Below are positions 18,222-26,052 of a DNA stretch of 64,000 nt, piece by piece. The notes under the pieces are model-generated. The model made no database searches, was not told the DNA's origin, and worked only from the letters and a program-made list of their open reading frames with translations. Position numbers and translations under genes: made by a program. Location of the stretch: assembly GCF_006715495.1 (NCBI RefSeq), contig NZ_VFNI01000001.1, positions 620,001 to 684,000 of the forward strand, written 5' to 3'. The stretch comes from Herbaspirillum sp. SJZ106. GTDB lineage: Bacteria > Pseudomonadota > Gammaproteobacteria > Burkholderiales > Burkholderiaceae_D. Position 1 is the first letter of the stretch; every line of letters begins with the position of its first letter.

Positions 18222-18537
18222 GCCCGCTTGCATGGCAACGGCGCCGGGGCGCGCCGCCACAGTATCAGAATCCCAGCACCAGAACCGCCAGCACTTCCCG
18301 CCGCTGCTTCCTGCAGACGGCCCCGCCAGCAGCTAAACTAAGAACGTTTGAATATCCCGCCCGGCCATGCCGCGCGGTGTCGGTTTCAGCATCTCATATT
18401 GCTCAGCCAGTGCTTAGCCAGAGCCGTACGGGGTTATCGGGCCGTTCCCGGCCTTCGGAAGCTGTTTCGGGAGGAGGCGCGCACCCGCTTGCGCCGCCTG
18501 TCCGGGTGGCTTCCCATACTTACGGAGAAGAAGCATC
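18222..18537. other. Gap before fumC with no recognised gene
   Basis: 316 bases. No convincing promoter, terminator or small gene is seen, apart from a Shine-Dalgarno GGAG close to the fumC start. Confidence 0.5.
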
Positions 18538-19926
18538 ATGAAACACCGCATGGAGCGCGATACCTTTGGCCTGATCGAAGTCCCGGACGACAGGCTATGG
18601 GGCGCACAGACCGAACGCTCGCTGCATCACTTCCGCATTTCCACCGAACGCATGCCGGCCGAGCTGATCGTGGCGCTGGCGGCGGTCAAGCGCGCCTGCG
18701 CCAGCGTCAACCGCGACCTGGGCAAGCTCGATGGCAAGAAGGCGGACGCCATCATCGCCGCCGCCGACGAAGTCATCGCCGGCAAGCATCCGTTGGAGTT
18801 CCCGCTGTCGGTCTGGCAGACCGGTTCCGGCACCCAGAGCAACATGAACATGAACGAAGTGCTGGCCAACCGCGCCTCGGAAATCCTGGGCGGCGTGCGC
18901 GGCGAAGAACGCCTGATCCACCCCAACGACGACGTCAACCGCGCCCAGTCGTCCAACGACATCTTCCCGACGGCCATGCATGTGGCGGCCTGCATGGCGG
19001 TGGCGGCGCACCTGATCCCCTCGCTGCACAAGCTGCGCGCCACCCTGGAAGAAAAATCCGCCAAATTCGCCGACGTGGTCAAGATCGGCCGCACCCACTT
19101 GCAGGACGCCACACCGTTGACGCTGGGACAGGAATTCTCCGGCTATGTGGCCCAACTGGCGCATGCCGAAGCGGCCATCATCGCCACGCTCAACGGCGTG
19201 TCCGAGCTGGCCGCCGGCGGCACCGCGGTGGGCACCGGCCTGAACGCCCATCCCGAATTCGGCGAGCGCGTCGCAGCGGAGCTGGCCAGGCATTTCGGCT
19301 TCCCGTTCAAGACCGCGCCCAACAAGTTCGCCGCGCTGGCCGGGCATGATGCGCTGGTGGCGGCCCACGGCGGCCTCAAAACATTGGCGGCGGCGTTGAT
19401 GAAGATCGCCAACGATGTTCGCTGGCTGGCTTCCGGCCCGCGCTCGGGCCTGGGCGAAATCACCATTCCGGAAAACGAGCCGGGCAGCTCCATCATGCCC
19501 GGCAAGGTCAACCCGACCCAATGCGAAGCGCTGACCATGCTGTGCGCCCAGGTGTTCGGCAACGACGTCGCGCTCAATATCGGCGGCGCATCCGGCAACT
19601 TCGAGCTCAACGTCTTCAAGCCGGTGATCATCCATAACTTCCTGCAAAGCGTGCGCCTGCTGGCCGACGGCATGGCCAGCTTCGAGGAGCACTGCGCGCG
19701 CGGCATCGAAGCCAACCGCGAACGCATCGCCGACCTGATGGAGCGTTCGCTGATGCTGGTGACCGCGCTGGCGCCGCACATCGGCTACGACAAGGCCGCC
19801 AAGATCGCCAAGCAGGCTCACCACGACGGCACCACCCTCAAGCAAGCCGCCCTGGCGCTGGGCTATGTGACCGAGCAGCAATTCGCCGAGTGGATCAAGC
19901 CGGAAGAGATGACCCGGCCGGGCTGA
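18538..19926 (+). CDS. fumC: Fumarate hydratase class II
   Basis: Fumarase C of 462 residues, normal length, catalysing fumarate to L-malate without an iron-sulfur cluster. The signature [11 protein letters not shown] (about residues 318-328), the substrate regions [17 protein letters not shown] and [21 protein letters not shown], and [22 protein letters not shown] are present. It contrasts with the oxygen-sensitive class I fumarase at the right edge of the window. A 9-base GC-rich inverted repeat overlaps the stop codon (19914-19939), without a U-tract. Confidence 0.98.
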   Translation: MKHRMERDTFGLIEVPDDRLWGAQTERSLHHFRISTERMPAELIVALAAVKRACASVNRDLGKLDGKKADAIIAAADEVIAGKHPLEFPLSVWQTGSGTQSNMNMNEVLANRASEILGGVRGEERLIHPNDDVNRAQSSNDIFPTAMHVAACMAVAAHLIPSLHKLRATLEEKSAKFADVVKIGRTHLQDATPLTLGQEFSGYVAQLAHAEAAIIATLNGVSELAAGGTAVGTGLNAHPEFGERVAAELARHFGFPFKTAPNKFAALAGHDALVAAHGGLKTLAAALMKIANDVRWLASGPRSGLGEITIPENEPGSSIMPGKVNPTQCEALTMLCAQVFGNDVALNIGGASGNFELNVFKPVIIHNFLQSVRLLADGMASFEEHCARGIEANRERIADLMERSLMLVTALAPHIGYDKAAKIAKQAHHDGTTLKQAALALGYVTEQQFAEWIKPEEMTRPG

Positions 19927-20301
19927 TCTTCCCGGCCGGCAAGCATGGCATGAGCGGGGCATGGGCGATGGCGTCCATGCCCCGCTTCCTTTTCCGGAGC
20001 CCGTGTGCCCCAATTCCAGCCATCCCGTTGTCATCCTCGCAGCGACCATCCAGGGCCCCGATTGCAAAGACCTTGCAGCCTTATGTATAGCAATATTTAT
20101 TTGGGTTACGAATTGAAACAACTCAGGTTTTCCGGCGGAGCGCGGCGTATATTGCTTTCATGCGCCCGATGCGCTTGCAGGCAGGCCTGGCGTGGGATTG
20201 CCGGGATTGAGGAAAAAGCTGCAGGTAGGAAATGCAGGCAAGGCGCGACAGGAGACCGGCCGCAGGCGCGGCCGGAGGGTGGTAATTCGCAGAGGCGAAC
20301 A
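19927..20301. other. Gap after fumC
   Basis: 375 bases with no recognised gene. An AT-rich patch around 20080-20120 could hold the promoter for the following small gene, but no good -35/-10 pair is evident. Confidence 0.4.
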
Positions 20302-20625
20302 ATGAAAAAGTTAGCGGCAATCGGAATGTGTGGCGCGCTTGCCGTGGCCGGCCTGATGGCCAGCGCGGCGACTTATGCGCATCCCCGTTTTTATGGCGGC
20401 GTGGTGATCGGCGGGCCGATATGGGTGCCGCCGCCGGTCTACTATCCCCCGCCGGTCTATATCGAACGCGCGCCTCCGCCGGTCTACATCGAGCAGCCGC
20501 GCCAGGATTACTGGTATTACTGCCCGGAATCGAAGGCTTACTACCCCTACGTCCAGAGCTGCCCCAGCAACTGGATGAAAGTGGTGCCCAACACGCCAGG
20601 CACTCCGGGCGCGCCGCCACAATAA
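20302..20625 (+). CDS. Small Pro/Tyr-rich exported protein
   Basis: Protein of 107 residues. The signal peptide is MKKLAAIGMCGALAVAGLMASAATYA, ending near residue 26. The mature part is rich in Pro and Tyr (PPPVYYPPPVYIERAPPPVYIEQ) and ends in a YYCPESKAYYPYVQSCPSNW segment with two Cys, a pattern common in small betaproteobacterial envelope proteins of unknown role. ATG 20302 lies behind GAGG. The following lipoprotein gene, 86 bases on, has a similar Tyr/Pro tail, so the two may act together. Confidence 0.75.
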   Translation: MKKLAAIGMCGALAVAGLMASAATYAHPRFYGGVVIGGPIWVPPPVYYPPPVYIERAPPPVYIEQPRQDYWYYCPESKAYYPYVQSCPSNWMKVVPNTPGTPGAPPQ

Positions 20626-20711
20626 CCGCGGCGCGGATCCGGAGCGGAGCTTGCCGTGCCACGCCGCCGCCGGCGAAACAGGAAACATCCAGGAAACATC
20701 GAGGACATATC

Positions 20712-21275
20712 GTGAAACCCATCTACAAGACAGCCACAACGGCCACCGCCATCGGTGCCTTGCTGGCGCTGGGCGGTTGCGTCAGCGTGCCGACCGGCCC
20801 GTCGGTCATGGCCATGCCGGGCAAGGACAAGAGCTATGAACAGTTCCGCGCCGACCAGATGCAGTGCCAGCAATACGCGCAGGAAGCCATTGGCGGCCAG
20901 GCGCAGCAGACCCAGAACAATACGGTCAACAGCGCCGCCGTGGGCACTGCCGTCGGCGCCGTGGCCGGCGCATTGGTAGGCGCGGCGTCGGGCAATGCCG
21001 GCGCCGGTGCGGCCATCGGCGCCGGCGGCGGCTTGCTGGTGGGCAGCGCCGCGGGCAGCAATGCGGCCGCCGGCGGCAACTATTCGATGCAGCAGCGCTA
21101 CGACATGACCTATACCCAATGCATGTACAGCAAGGGCAACCAGGTCGAGAGCCAGCGCCAGGCTACCGCCTATGTCTATCATCCGCGCCGCTATTACTAT
21201 TACGCGCCGCCGCCCCCTCCGGGGTATTACGGGCCCGCGCCGGTGTACTACGGGCCGCCGCCGGGCGCATACTGA
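20712..21275 (+). CDS. Glycine-zipper lipoprotein
   Basis: Predicted lipoprotein of 187 residues from GTG 20712, with GAGGAC as Shine-Dalgarno. The signal peptide ends in the lipobox LALGGC (Cys at residue 23). A Gly/Ala zipper (VGTAVGAVAGALVGAASGNAGAGAAIGAGGGLLVGSAAG, about residues 77-115) suggests insertion in or contact with the outer membrane, as in SlyB- or Rickettsia 17-kDa-like proteins. The tail is Tyr/Pro-rich. It pairs with the preceding small exported protein and is followed by a terminator. Confidence 0.78.
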   Translation: MKPIYKTATTATAIGALLALGGCVSVPTGPSVMAMPGKDKSYEQFRADQMQCQQYAQEAIGGQAQQTQNNTVNSAAVGTAVGAVAGALVGAASGNAGAGAAIGAGGGLLVGSAAGSNAAAGGNYSMQQRYDMTYTQCMYSKGNQVESQRQATAYVYHPRRYYYYAPPPPPGYYGPAPVYYGPPPGAY

Positions 21276-21293
21276 ACCATCCCGGCCATTCTG

Positions 21294-21322
21294 AAAACCG
21301 CATCCCCGGATGCGGTTTTTTA
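21294..21322 (+). terminator. Intrinsic terminator after the lipoprotein gene
   Basis: AAAACCGCATC and GATGCGGTTTTTT enclose a four-base loop; the U-run is six bases. It separates the lipoprotein transcript from the trpS leader. Confidence 0.9.
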
Positions 21323-21408
21323 TTGCCGGAATATCCGGCGGCGGCATCCTGGGCGGCCGTTTTTTTCGGTACGGGCAGCCGGTGCGGCGCAACATGGGGC
21401 GCCGGCAA

Positions 21409-21417
21409 TGCTATACT
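21409..21417 (+). promoter_or_regulatory. Extended -10 promoter of the trpS leader
   Basis: TGCTATACT is an extended -10 element. Transcription would begin near 21424, at or next to the ATG of the Trp leader peptide, which would make that peptide nearly leaderless. No good -35 is visible at the expected distance. Confidence 0.5.
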
Positions 21418-21424
21418 CGCTGCC

Positions 21425-21475
21425 ATGTTTTCCCGAATCCAGCTTGCGAAAATCCAGCATTGGTGGCGCGCCTGA
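21425..21475 (+). CDS. trpS leader peptide with tandem Trp codons
   Basis: Short open frame of 16 codons, MFSRIQLAKIQHWWRA, with adjacent Trp codons TGG TGG at 21461-21466 and a stop at 21473-21475. It precedes a hairpin plus U-tract at 21512-21540 and then trpS. Two consecutive Trp codons by chance in a 16-codon frame upstream of a tryptophanyl-tRNA synthetase gene are unlikely. The pattern matches ribosome-mediated attenuation as in the trp operon (trpL) and pheST (pheM). There is no Shine-Dalgarno; initiation may be leaderless. Confidence 0.75.
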   Translation: MFSRIQLAKIQHWWRA

Positions 21476-21476
21476 C

Positions 21477-21540
21477 CCAGGCGGCCCGTTTTCACACAGT
21501 TTGACAATGTGATGCCGCCGGTTCCGGCGGCATTGTTTTT
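21477..21540 (+). promoter_or_regulatory. Transcription attenuator of trpS
   Basis: The terminator is ATGCCGCCGG (21512-21521) paired with CCGGCGGCAT (21524-21533), followed by TGTTTTT. The alternative antiterminator pairs GGCGGC (21480-21485), just after the leader stop codon, with GCCGCC (21514-21519) in the 5' arm of the terminator. A short CGCC/GGCG pairing around the leader stop codon could form the protecting 1:2 hairpin. A ribosome stalled at the Trp codons would free GGCGGC and allow read-through into trpS when charged tRNA-Trp is scarce. A second CCGGCGGCAT copy occurs at 21551-21560. Confidence 0.72.
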
Positions 21541-21590
21541 ACGCTTCGGACCGGCGGCATTCCAGATAATCGATTTGACCAGGAATGTCC

Positions 21591-22628
21591 ATGTCTTCGA
21601 ACGCCCCCGCATCCAACGCTCCAGCCGCACGTCCCACCGTCCTCACCGGCGACCGTCCCACCGGCCCGCTGCACCTCGGCCATTACATCGGCTCGCTCAA
21701 GTCGCGCGTGGCGCTGCAGGAAACCGCCAACCAGTTCCTGCTGCTGGCCGACACCCAGGCCATGACCGACAACGTCGGCCGCCACCAGAAGGTCACCGAC
21801 AACGTGCTGGAAGTGGCGCTGGATTACCTCGCCGTCGGCATCGACCCGGAAAAGTCGACCATCTTCATCCAGTCGCAGGTGCGCGAACTGTACGAACTGT
21901 CGATGGTGCTGCTGAACCTGGTGACGGTGTCGCGCCTGGAGCGCAACCCCACCATCAAGGAAGAGATTCGCCTGCGCGGCTTCGAGCGCGACATCCCGGC
22001 CGGCTTCCTGACCTATCCGGTCAGCCAGGCCGCCGACATCACCGCCTTCAAGGGCCAACTGGTGCCGGTGGGCGGCGACCAGTTGCCCATGATCGAGCAG
22101 ACCAACGAGCTGGTGCGCAAATTCAACGCCACCGTCGGCCGTGAAGTGCTGGTGGAGTGCAAGGAAGTGCTGTCGGAAACGGCGCGCCTGCCGGGCATCG
22201 ACGGCAAGGCCAAGATGAGCAAGTCGCTGGGCAACTCGATCGCGCTGGGCGCCACCCCGGCCGAGATCAAGCAGGCCGTGCATCGCATGTACACCGACCC
22301 CAACCATCTGCGGGTGGACGATCCGGGCCAGGTCGAGGGCAACGTGGTGTTCATGTTCCTCGATGCCTTCGATCCCGACCGCGCCGCGGTGGAAGAACTG
22401 AAGGCGCACTACACCCGCGGCGGCCTCGGCGACAGCGTGGTCAAGCGCCGCCTGGAAGGCATCCTGCAAGAAATGCTGGAGCCGATCCGCACCCGCCGCG
22501 AACATTTCGCCAGGGATCGAGGCGAAGTGCTGGCGATGTTGAAGCGCGGCACCGAGCGCGCCAGCGCGGTGGCGGCGCAGACCATGTCGGAAGTCAATGC
22601 GGCGCTGGGCTTGAACTACTTCGGCTGA
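21591..22628 (+). CDS. trpS: Tryptophanyl-tRNA synthetase
   Basis: Class I synthetase of 345 residues, typical bacterial size. The HIGH-type motif is in [16 protein letters not shown] (about residues 20-35) and KMSKS is in [11 protein letters not shown] (about 208). The substrate region is [14 protein letters not shown] 21591 is preferred over ATG 21585, because AGGA at 21581-21584 is spaced six bases from the former and almost touches the latter. The gene stands alone behind a Trp-codon leader and terminator hairpin, so its transcription is probably adjusted by tRNA-Trp charging. Confidence 0.97.
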   Translation: MSSNAPASNAPAARPTVLTGDRPTGPLHLGHYIGSLKSRVALQETANQFLLLADTQAMTDNVGRHQKVTDNVLEVALDYLAVGIDPEKSTIFIQSQVRELYELSMVLLNLVTVSRLERNPTIKEEIRLRGFERDIPAGFLTYPVSQAADITAFKGQLVPVGGDQLPMIEQTNELVRKFNATVGREVLVECKEVLSETARLPGIDGKAKMSKSLGNSIALGATPAEIKQAVHRMYTDPNHLRVDDPGQVEGNVVFMFLDAFDPDRAAVEELKAHYTRGGLGDSVVKRRLEGILQEMLEPIRTRREHFARDRGEVLAMLKRGTERASAVAAQTMSEVNAALGLNYFG

Positions 22629-22656
22629 TATCGGCCGGATTGTCCGCTGCCATTGA

Positions 22657-22691
22657 AAAAGGCGCATCCCCTTGCAAGGGATGCGCCTTTT
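22657..22691. terminator. Bidirectional terminator between trpS and the kinase gene
   Basis: A perfect 14-base stem AAAAGGCGCATCCC / GGGATGCGCCTTTT with a seven-base loop. With A and T runs on both sides it can stop transcription of trpS and of the convergent histidine kinase gene. Confidence 0.92.
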
Positions 22692-22725
22692 GCGTTTTTC
22701 CTTTTCCCTTTTTCTGCCGGCGGCG

Positions 22726-24102
22726 TCAGTTGATGCGGGGTTTCCCGGCCGGCATCACCGGCAGTTCCAGCAGCGCCTCCAGCCCGCTTTCGGCCAGATT
22801 GCGCAGCTTCAGCGAACCATGATGGTTCTCGACGATGTTGAGCGCAATCGTCAGCCCCAGTCCGGTACCGCCGGTGTCGCGCGAGCGCGACGCCTCCAGG
22901 CGGTAGAAGGGTTCGAACACCGATTCCAGTTCCGCTTCCGGAATGCCGGGACCCTGGTCGCGGATGCGGATGGCGATCTTCTGCTGTTCCAGCGAGACCG
23001 ATACCCGCGCCAACTGGCCGTATTTGCAGGCATTGTCGAGCAGGTTGGTCAGGCAGCGGCGCAGGGCGCCCGGTTGCGCCATGACGAAGGCGCGGGTGCT
23101 GCCTTGCAGCGTCACGTCCTGCCCGGCATCGGCGGCGTCGGCGCAGACGCTGTCGAGCAGCGAGTCGATATCCAGCGCCTGTATCTTTTCCGACGAGTCC
23201 ATGCTGCGCGCCAGGTCCAGGCCCTCGCGCACCATGCCGTGCATGACCGCAAGATCGTCGATCAGCCGTTGCTGCAGTTCGGGATCGGCGACCTTTTCCA
23301 GCCGCAGGCGCAGGCGCGTCAGCGGCGTTTGCAGGTCGTGCGTGATGGCGGCCAGCATGTGGGTGCGGTGCTGGATCTGGCGCCGGATGCGCGCCTGCAT
23401 CGCATTGAAGGCATGCGCTGCCTGGCGGATCTCGCTGGGGCCGGTTTCCGGCAGCGGCGGATGGTCGATGTCGCGCCCCAGTTCGGCCGCCGCCTGCGCC
23501 AGCTTGCGGATCGGGCGGGTCGCCATGCGCGCCACCAGGTAGGCCAGGATGGCGATGAGGATCAGGAACAGCGCGATGTATTGCAGCCCATACGGGCCGC
23601 TGCGGCCACGCATGACCGGCGGTTCGCCCGGCTGGTGCAGGCGCAGCCGCAGCAGGCTGTGGTCGTGCAGGCTCACGTAGACTACGCGGCAGATTTCACG
23701 ATGCGGGGCTTCGGCCCGGTAGGGCGAAGCGCATTCGGTCTCGCGCTGCACCGCGATCTTGCGCTCGCTGCCCAGCCGCGCCTGCAGGATGTCGATCACC
23801 GGGCCGGTGCTGGCATTGGCGCCAGCCGCGTCGTTCATGTCGCCCACGATATTCGCTTCGAAGCCGAAGTTGGCGGCGGCTTGCAACACGATGGGGCGCT
23901 GCTCGGCCGGAATATCGTCGACCGCCTGTACCAGCTGCTCGATGCGCTCGGCCAGATGCTGGAAGCGCAGTTCGCGCAGCGAACTCTTGCGCTCGTTGGA
24001 CGCCAGCCAGGTGGTGGCGGCGATGGCCACCACGATCCCGGCCAGCAGCAGCACGAAGATGCGGTTGCCGATGGAGCCGGCGAAATCCTTCAATCCCTTC
24101 AT
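22726..24102 (-). CDS. Sensor histidine kinase (EnvZ/BaeS-like)
   Basis: Membrane kinase of 458 residues. A first transmembrane helix (about 14-33), a periplasmic sensor of about 140 residues, a second helix IALFLILIAILAYLVA, then HAMP. The H-box is HMLAAITHDLQTPLTRLRLRLE with the phospho-accepting His near residue 252. The N-box is LTNLLDNACKYGQ; the G-boxes are IRDQGPGIPE and GGTGLGLTIAL. Start ATG 24102 overlaps the regulator stop in an ATGA junction. The divergent Spy-like gene and nearby MdtABC genes suggest sensing of envelope damage or toxic compounds. Confidence 0.93.
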   Translation of the reverse strand: MKGLKDFAGSIGNRIFVLLLAGIVVAIAATTWLASNERKSSLRELRFQHLAERIEQLVQAVDDIPAEQRPIVLQAAANFGFEANIVGDMNDAAGANASTGPVIDILQARLGSERKIAVQRETECASPYRAEAPHREICRVVYVSLHDHSLLRLRLHQPGEPPVMRGRSGPYGLQYIALFLILIAILAYLVARMATRPIRKLAQAAAELGRDIDHPPLPETGPSEIRQAAHAFNAMQARIRRQIQHRTHMLAAITHDLQTPLTRLRLRLEKVADPELQQRLIDDLAVMHGMVREGLDLARSMDSSEKIQALDIDSLLDSVCADAADAGQDVTLQGSTRAFVMAQPGALRRCLTNLLDNACKYGQLARVSVSLEQQKIAIRIRDQGPGIPEAELESVFEPFYRLEASRSRDTGGTGLGLTIALNIVENHHGSLKLRNLAESGLEALLELPVMPAGKPRIN

Positions 24103-24836
24103 GGCGCGCGGCCCGCGCCTTCCGCCGTCACGGCTGTGGCCAGCACGTAGCCTTCGTTGCGCACGGTCTTGATGATCGCCGGCGTGCGGGCGTCGTCGCC
24201 CAGTTTCTGGCGCAGGCGGCTGATCTGGATATCCACCGAGCGATCGAACGGGTCGGACTCGCGGCCCTGGGTCAGCTCCAGCAACTGGTCGCGGTTGAGC
24301 ACGCGGTTGGGATGGTCGAGGAATACCTTGAGCAGGCGGAACTCGGCGCCCGACAGCGCCACCACCACGCCATCCCGGTTCACCAGGTGGCGCGCGGTCA
24401 GGTCCAGCGTCCAGTGGGCAAAGCGCATGGCCGCCGCGTCCGGCTGCGCCATGTTGGGCGGCAGCGCCTGCGTGCGGCGCAGCACGCTGCGGATGCGGGC
24501 GAACAGTTCGCGCGGCTCGAAGGGCTTGGCCAGGTAATCGTCGGCGCCCATCTCCAGTCCCAGGATGCGGTCCAGCGGCTCGCCGCGCGCGGTCAGCATG
24601 ATCACCGGCACGTTCGACGTGGCGCGCAGGTTGCGGCACAGGGTCAGCCCGTCCTCGCCCGGCAGGGTCAGGTCGAGCACGATCAGGTCGATCCGGGACT
24701 CTTCCAGCGTCTTGCGCATCTCGGCGCCATTGGTGGCGGTCAGCGTGCGCAGGCCGTTGCTGTCCAGGTATTCGGCCAGCAAGGTGCGAATGTCGCGGTC
24801 GTCGTCGACGATGAGAATGTGAGTATTTGTATCCAT
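24099..24836 (-). CDS. OmpR-family response regulator
   Basis: DNA-binding regulator of 245 residues. The receiver domain shows the acidic pocket VDDDRD, the phosphorylation site LIVLDLTLPGEDG (Asp near 53) and the Lys of DYLAKPFEP; the C-terminal winged helix contains EFRLLKVFLDHPNRVLNRDQLLEL and DIQISRLRQKLG. It is cotranscribed with the downstream kinase. Repeated CGATACA motifs in the promoter gap shared with the spy-like gene are the likely binding sites. Confidence 0.95.
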   Translation of the reverse strand: MDTNTHILIVDDDRDIRTLLAEYLDSNGLRTLTATNGAEMRKTLEESRIDLIVLDLTLPGEDGLTLCRNLRATSNVPVIMLTARGEPLDRILGLEMGADDYLAKPFEPRELFARIRSVLRRTQALPPNMAQPDAAAMRFAHWTLDLTARHLVNRDGVVVALSGAEFRLLKVFLDHPNRVLNRDQLLELTQGRESDPFDRSVDIQISRLRQKLGDDARTPAIIKTVRNEGYVLATAVTAEGAGRAP

Positions 24837-24875
24837 GAATGGGATTATGCCGAACTTGCCAGGCCGTGGAGCGGC

Positions 24876-24989
24876 GATTTGTATCGCCTCTTAACAAGGG
24901 TAGGCGCCGACATAAAACGATACTTCGGCGGCTTGCCGATATACAAAACGATACAAATGACGCCACAGGGGAAAAATTGGCGATACACG
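24876..24989. promoter_or_regulatory. Cluster of CGATACA motifs in the regulator/spy-like gap
   Basis: The 209-base divergent gap has GGCGATACAAATC on the minus strand (24876-24888) and CGATACTTC (24918), CGATACAAATG (24949) and GGCGATACACG (24979) on the plus strand. A related CGATATACAAAA lies at 24937. Such repeated half-sites are expected for an OmpR-type regulator that controls both directions. Confidence 0.6.
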
Positions 24990-25045
24990 CGGCCGGTTTA
25001 ATGGGAACCGTGCAAAGACAGCACGACATCACAAAGGAGTAAATC

Positions 25046-25594
25046 ATGTCGAATTTCAAGACCCGCATCCTGGCCGGCATCGCCGCAGCGAGCATCAGCG
25101 CAGTGACCGTGGCGGCATTCGCCCAGGTCCCGCCGCCGGAAGGCCAGCACGGCCGCGCTCCCAGCGCCGAGCAAATCGCCAGGTTCGAGCAGATGCGCGC
25201 CAAGCGCCAGGCCGAGCTGCACGACAAGCTGAAGATCACCGCTTCCCAGGAAGCCGCCTGGAAGCTGTTCCTGGACAAGACCCAGCCGGCCCCGTTCGAC
25301 CCGGCCGCGCGTCCGAGCAAGGAAGAGTTCGCCAAGCTGACCACGCCTGAACGCCTGGACAAGAAGCTGGAGTTCATGCGCAAGCGCGAAGCCTTCGCTG
25401 AGCAGCGCATCGCGGCCACCAAGGAGTTCTACGCCGCCTTGTCGCCGGAACAGCAAAAGACCTTCGATACGGAGTTCGCCAAGATGGAACGTCATCACTT
25501 CGAGCGCATGCAGCATGAGCGCAAGGGCTCCTTGCATCGCGGCGACCACGGCGGCAAGCCGGCGCCCGACGCAACCGCACCGGCAGCCAAGTGA
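25046..25594 (+). CDS. Spy/CpxP-family periplasmic protein
   Basis: Periplasmic protein of 182 residues. The signal peptide is MSNFKTRILAGIAAASISAVTVAAFA, cleaved near residue 26. LTxxQ-type motifs appear as KITASQEAAW and LSPEQQKTFD, flanking a long charged helical region rich in Lys, Glu and Arg; the C-terminal tail is His-rich. Family members (Spy, CpxP, ZraP) are chaperones or sensors of envelope stress. Strong Shine-Dalgarno AAGGAG. Divergent from the two-component genes, which probably control it. Confidence 0.85.
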   Translation: MSNFKTRILAGIAAASISAVTVAAFAQVPPPEGQHGRAPSAEQIARFEQMRAKRQAELHDKLKITASQEAAWKLFLDKTQPAPFDPAARPSKEEFAKLTTPERLDKKLEFMRKREAFAEQRIAATKEFYAALSPEQQKTFDTEFAKMERHHFERMQHERKGSLHRGDHGGKPAPDATAPAAK

Positions 25595-25622
25595 GGTGTG
25601 AAGTGAGGTGTGAAGTGAGGTG
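25589..25622 (+). repeat. 12-bp tandem repeat overlapping the spy-like stop codon
   Basis: The unit AAGTGAGGTGTG occurs twice in full and a third time without its last two bases. It includes the stop codon, so the extra copies simply repeat TGA-containing sequence outside the gene. Confidence 0.8.
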
Positions 25623-25697
25623 CGCCGTGCCGTGCGGCAGGGCCGCGTGAAGCCTGGTCGCCGCGCCCGGAAGGTTTTCCGGGCCGGTGACCCCGGC

Positions 25698-25729
25698 AAA
25701 AGCCTTGCGGCGCCAACCGCAAGGCTTTT
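25698..25729 (+). terminator. Intrinsic terminator after the spy-like gene
   Basis: A 13-base perfect stem AAAAGCCTTGCGG / CCGCAAGGCTTTT with a six-base loop. The rest of the 458-base gap to mdtA shows only a second long imperfect hairpin at 25927-25962 without U-tract, and no clear gene. Confidence 0.85.
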
Positions 25730-26052
25730 GCATGTCGGCCCCCAGCCGCGCATTTGGCGGGTATTTGGGCGTCTGTTATTCGTGGCGCGCCGGCCGTTTG
25801 CTGGGTACACTGCGAGCCACCCGCAACGGCTGTGCACGGCAGGCGGGCGGTATGCCGGCGCATTGCCTGCAATGCAATATTCTTGCCCGGTTCATGGCGC
25901 CGCATGCGCCGTGGCGGAGTACACCGGATGAGGGCCAGGCCGGCCATGGCCAGGCCCTCATCCCGTGTCCTTTGCGACTTTCAAGCCAGGGCGTCCGCAC
26001 GGGCGCTCTGGCCGGGACTTTCCTCCGCGATCAGTAGGTTGGTTTTCATCAC

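Noticed and set aside
19914..19939. Terminator at the fumC stop codon
   Set aside because: A 9-base CCGG-rich stem exists but no T-run follows.
24099..25422. Minus-strand frame fusing the histidine kinase to upstream sequence (898 codons)
   Set aside because: The upstream part runs out of frame through the response regulator gene; the kinase starts at 24102 with an ATGA overlap.
25927..25962. Long hairpin GATGAGGGCC...GGCCCTCATC before mdtA
   Set aside because: One mismatch and no U-tract; no riboswitch-like conserved elements, so it is left as incidental structure.
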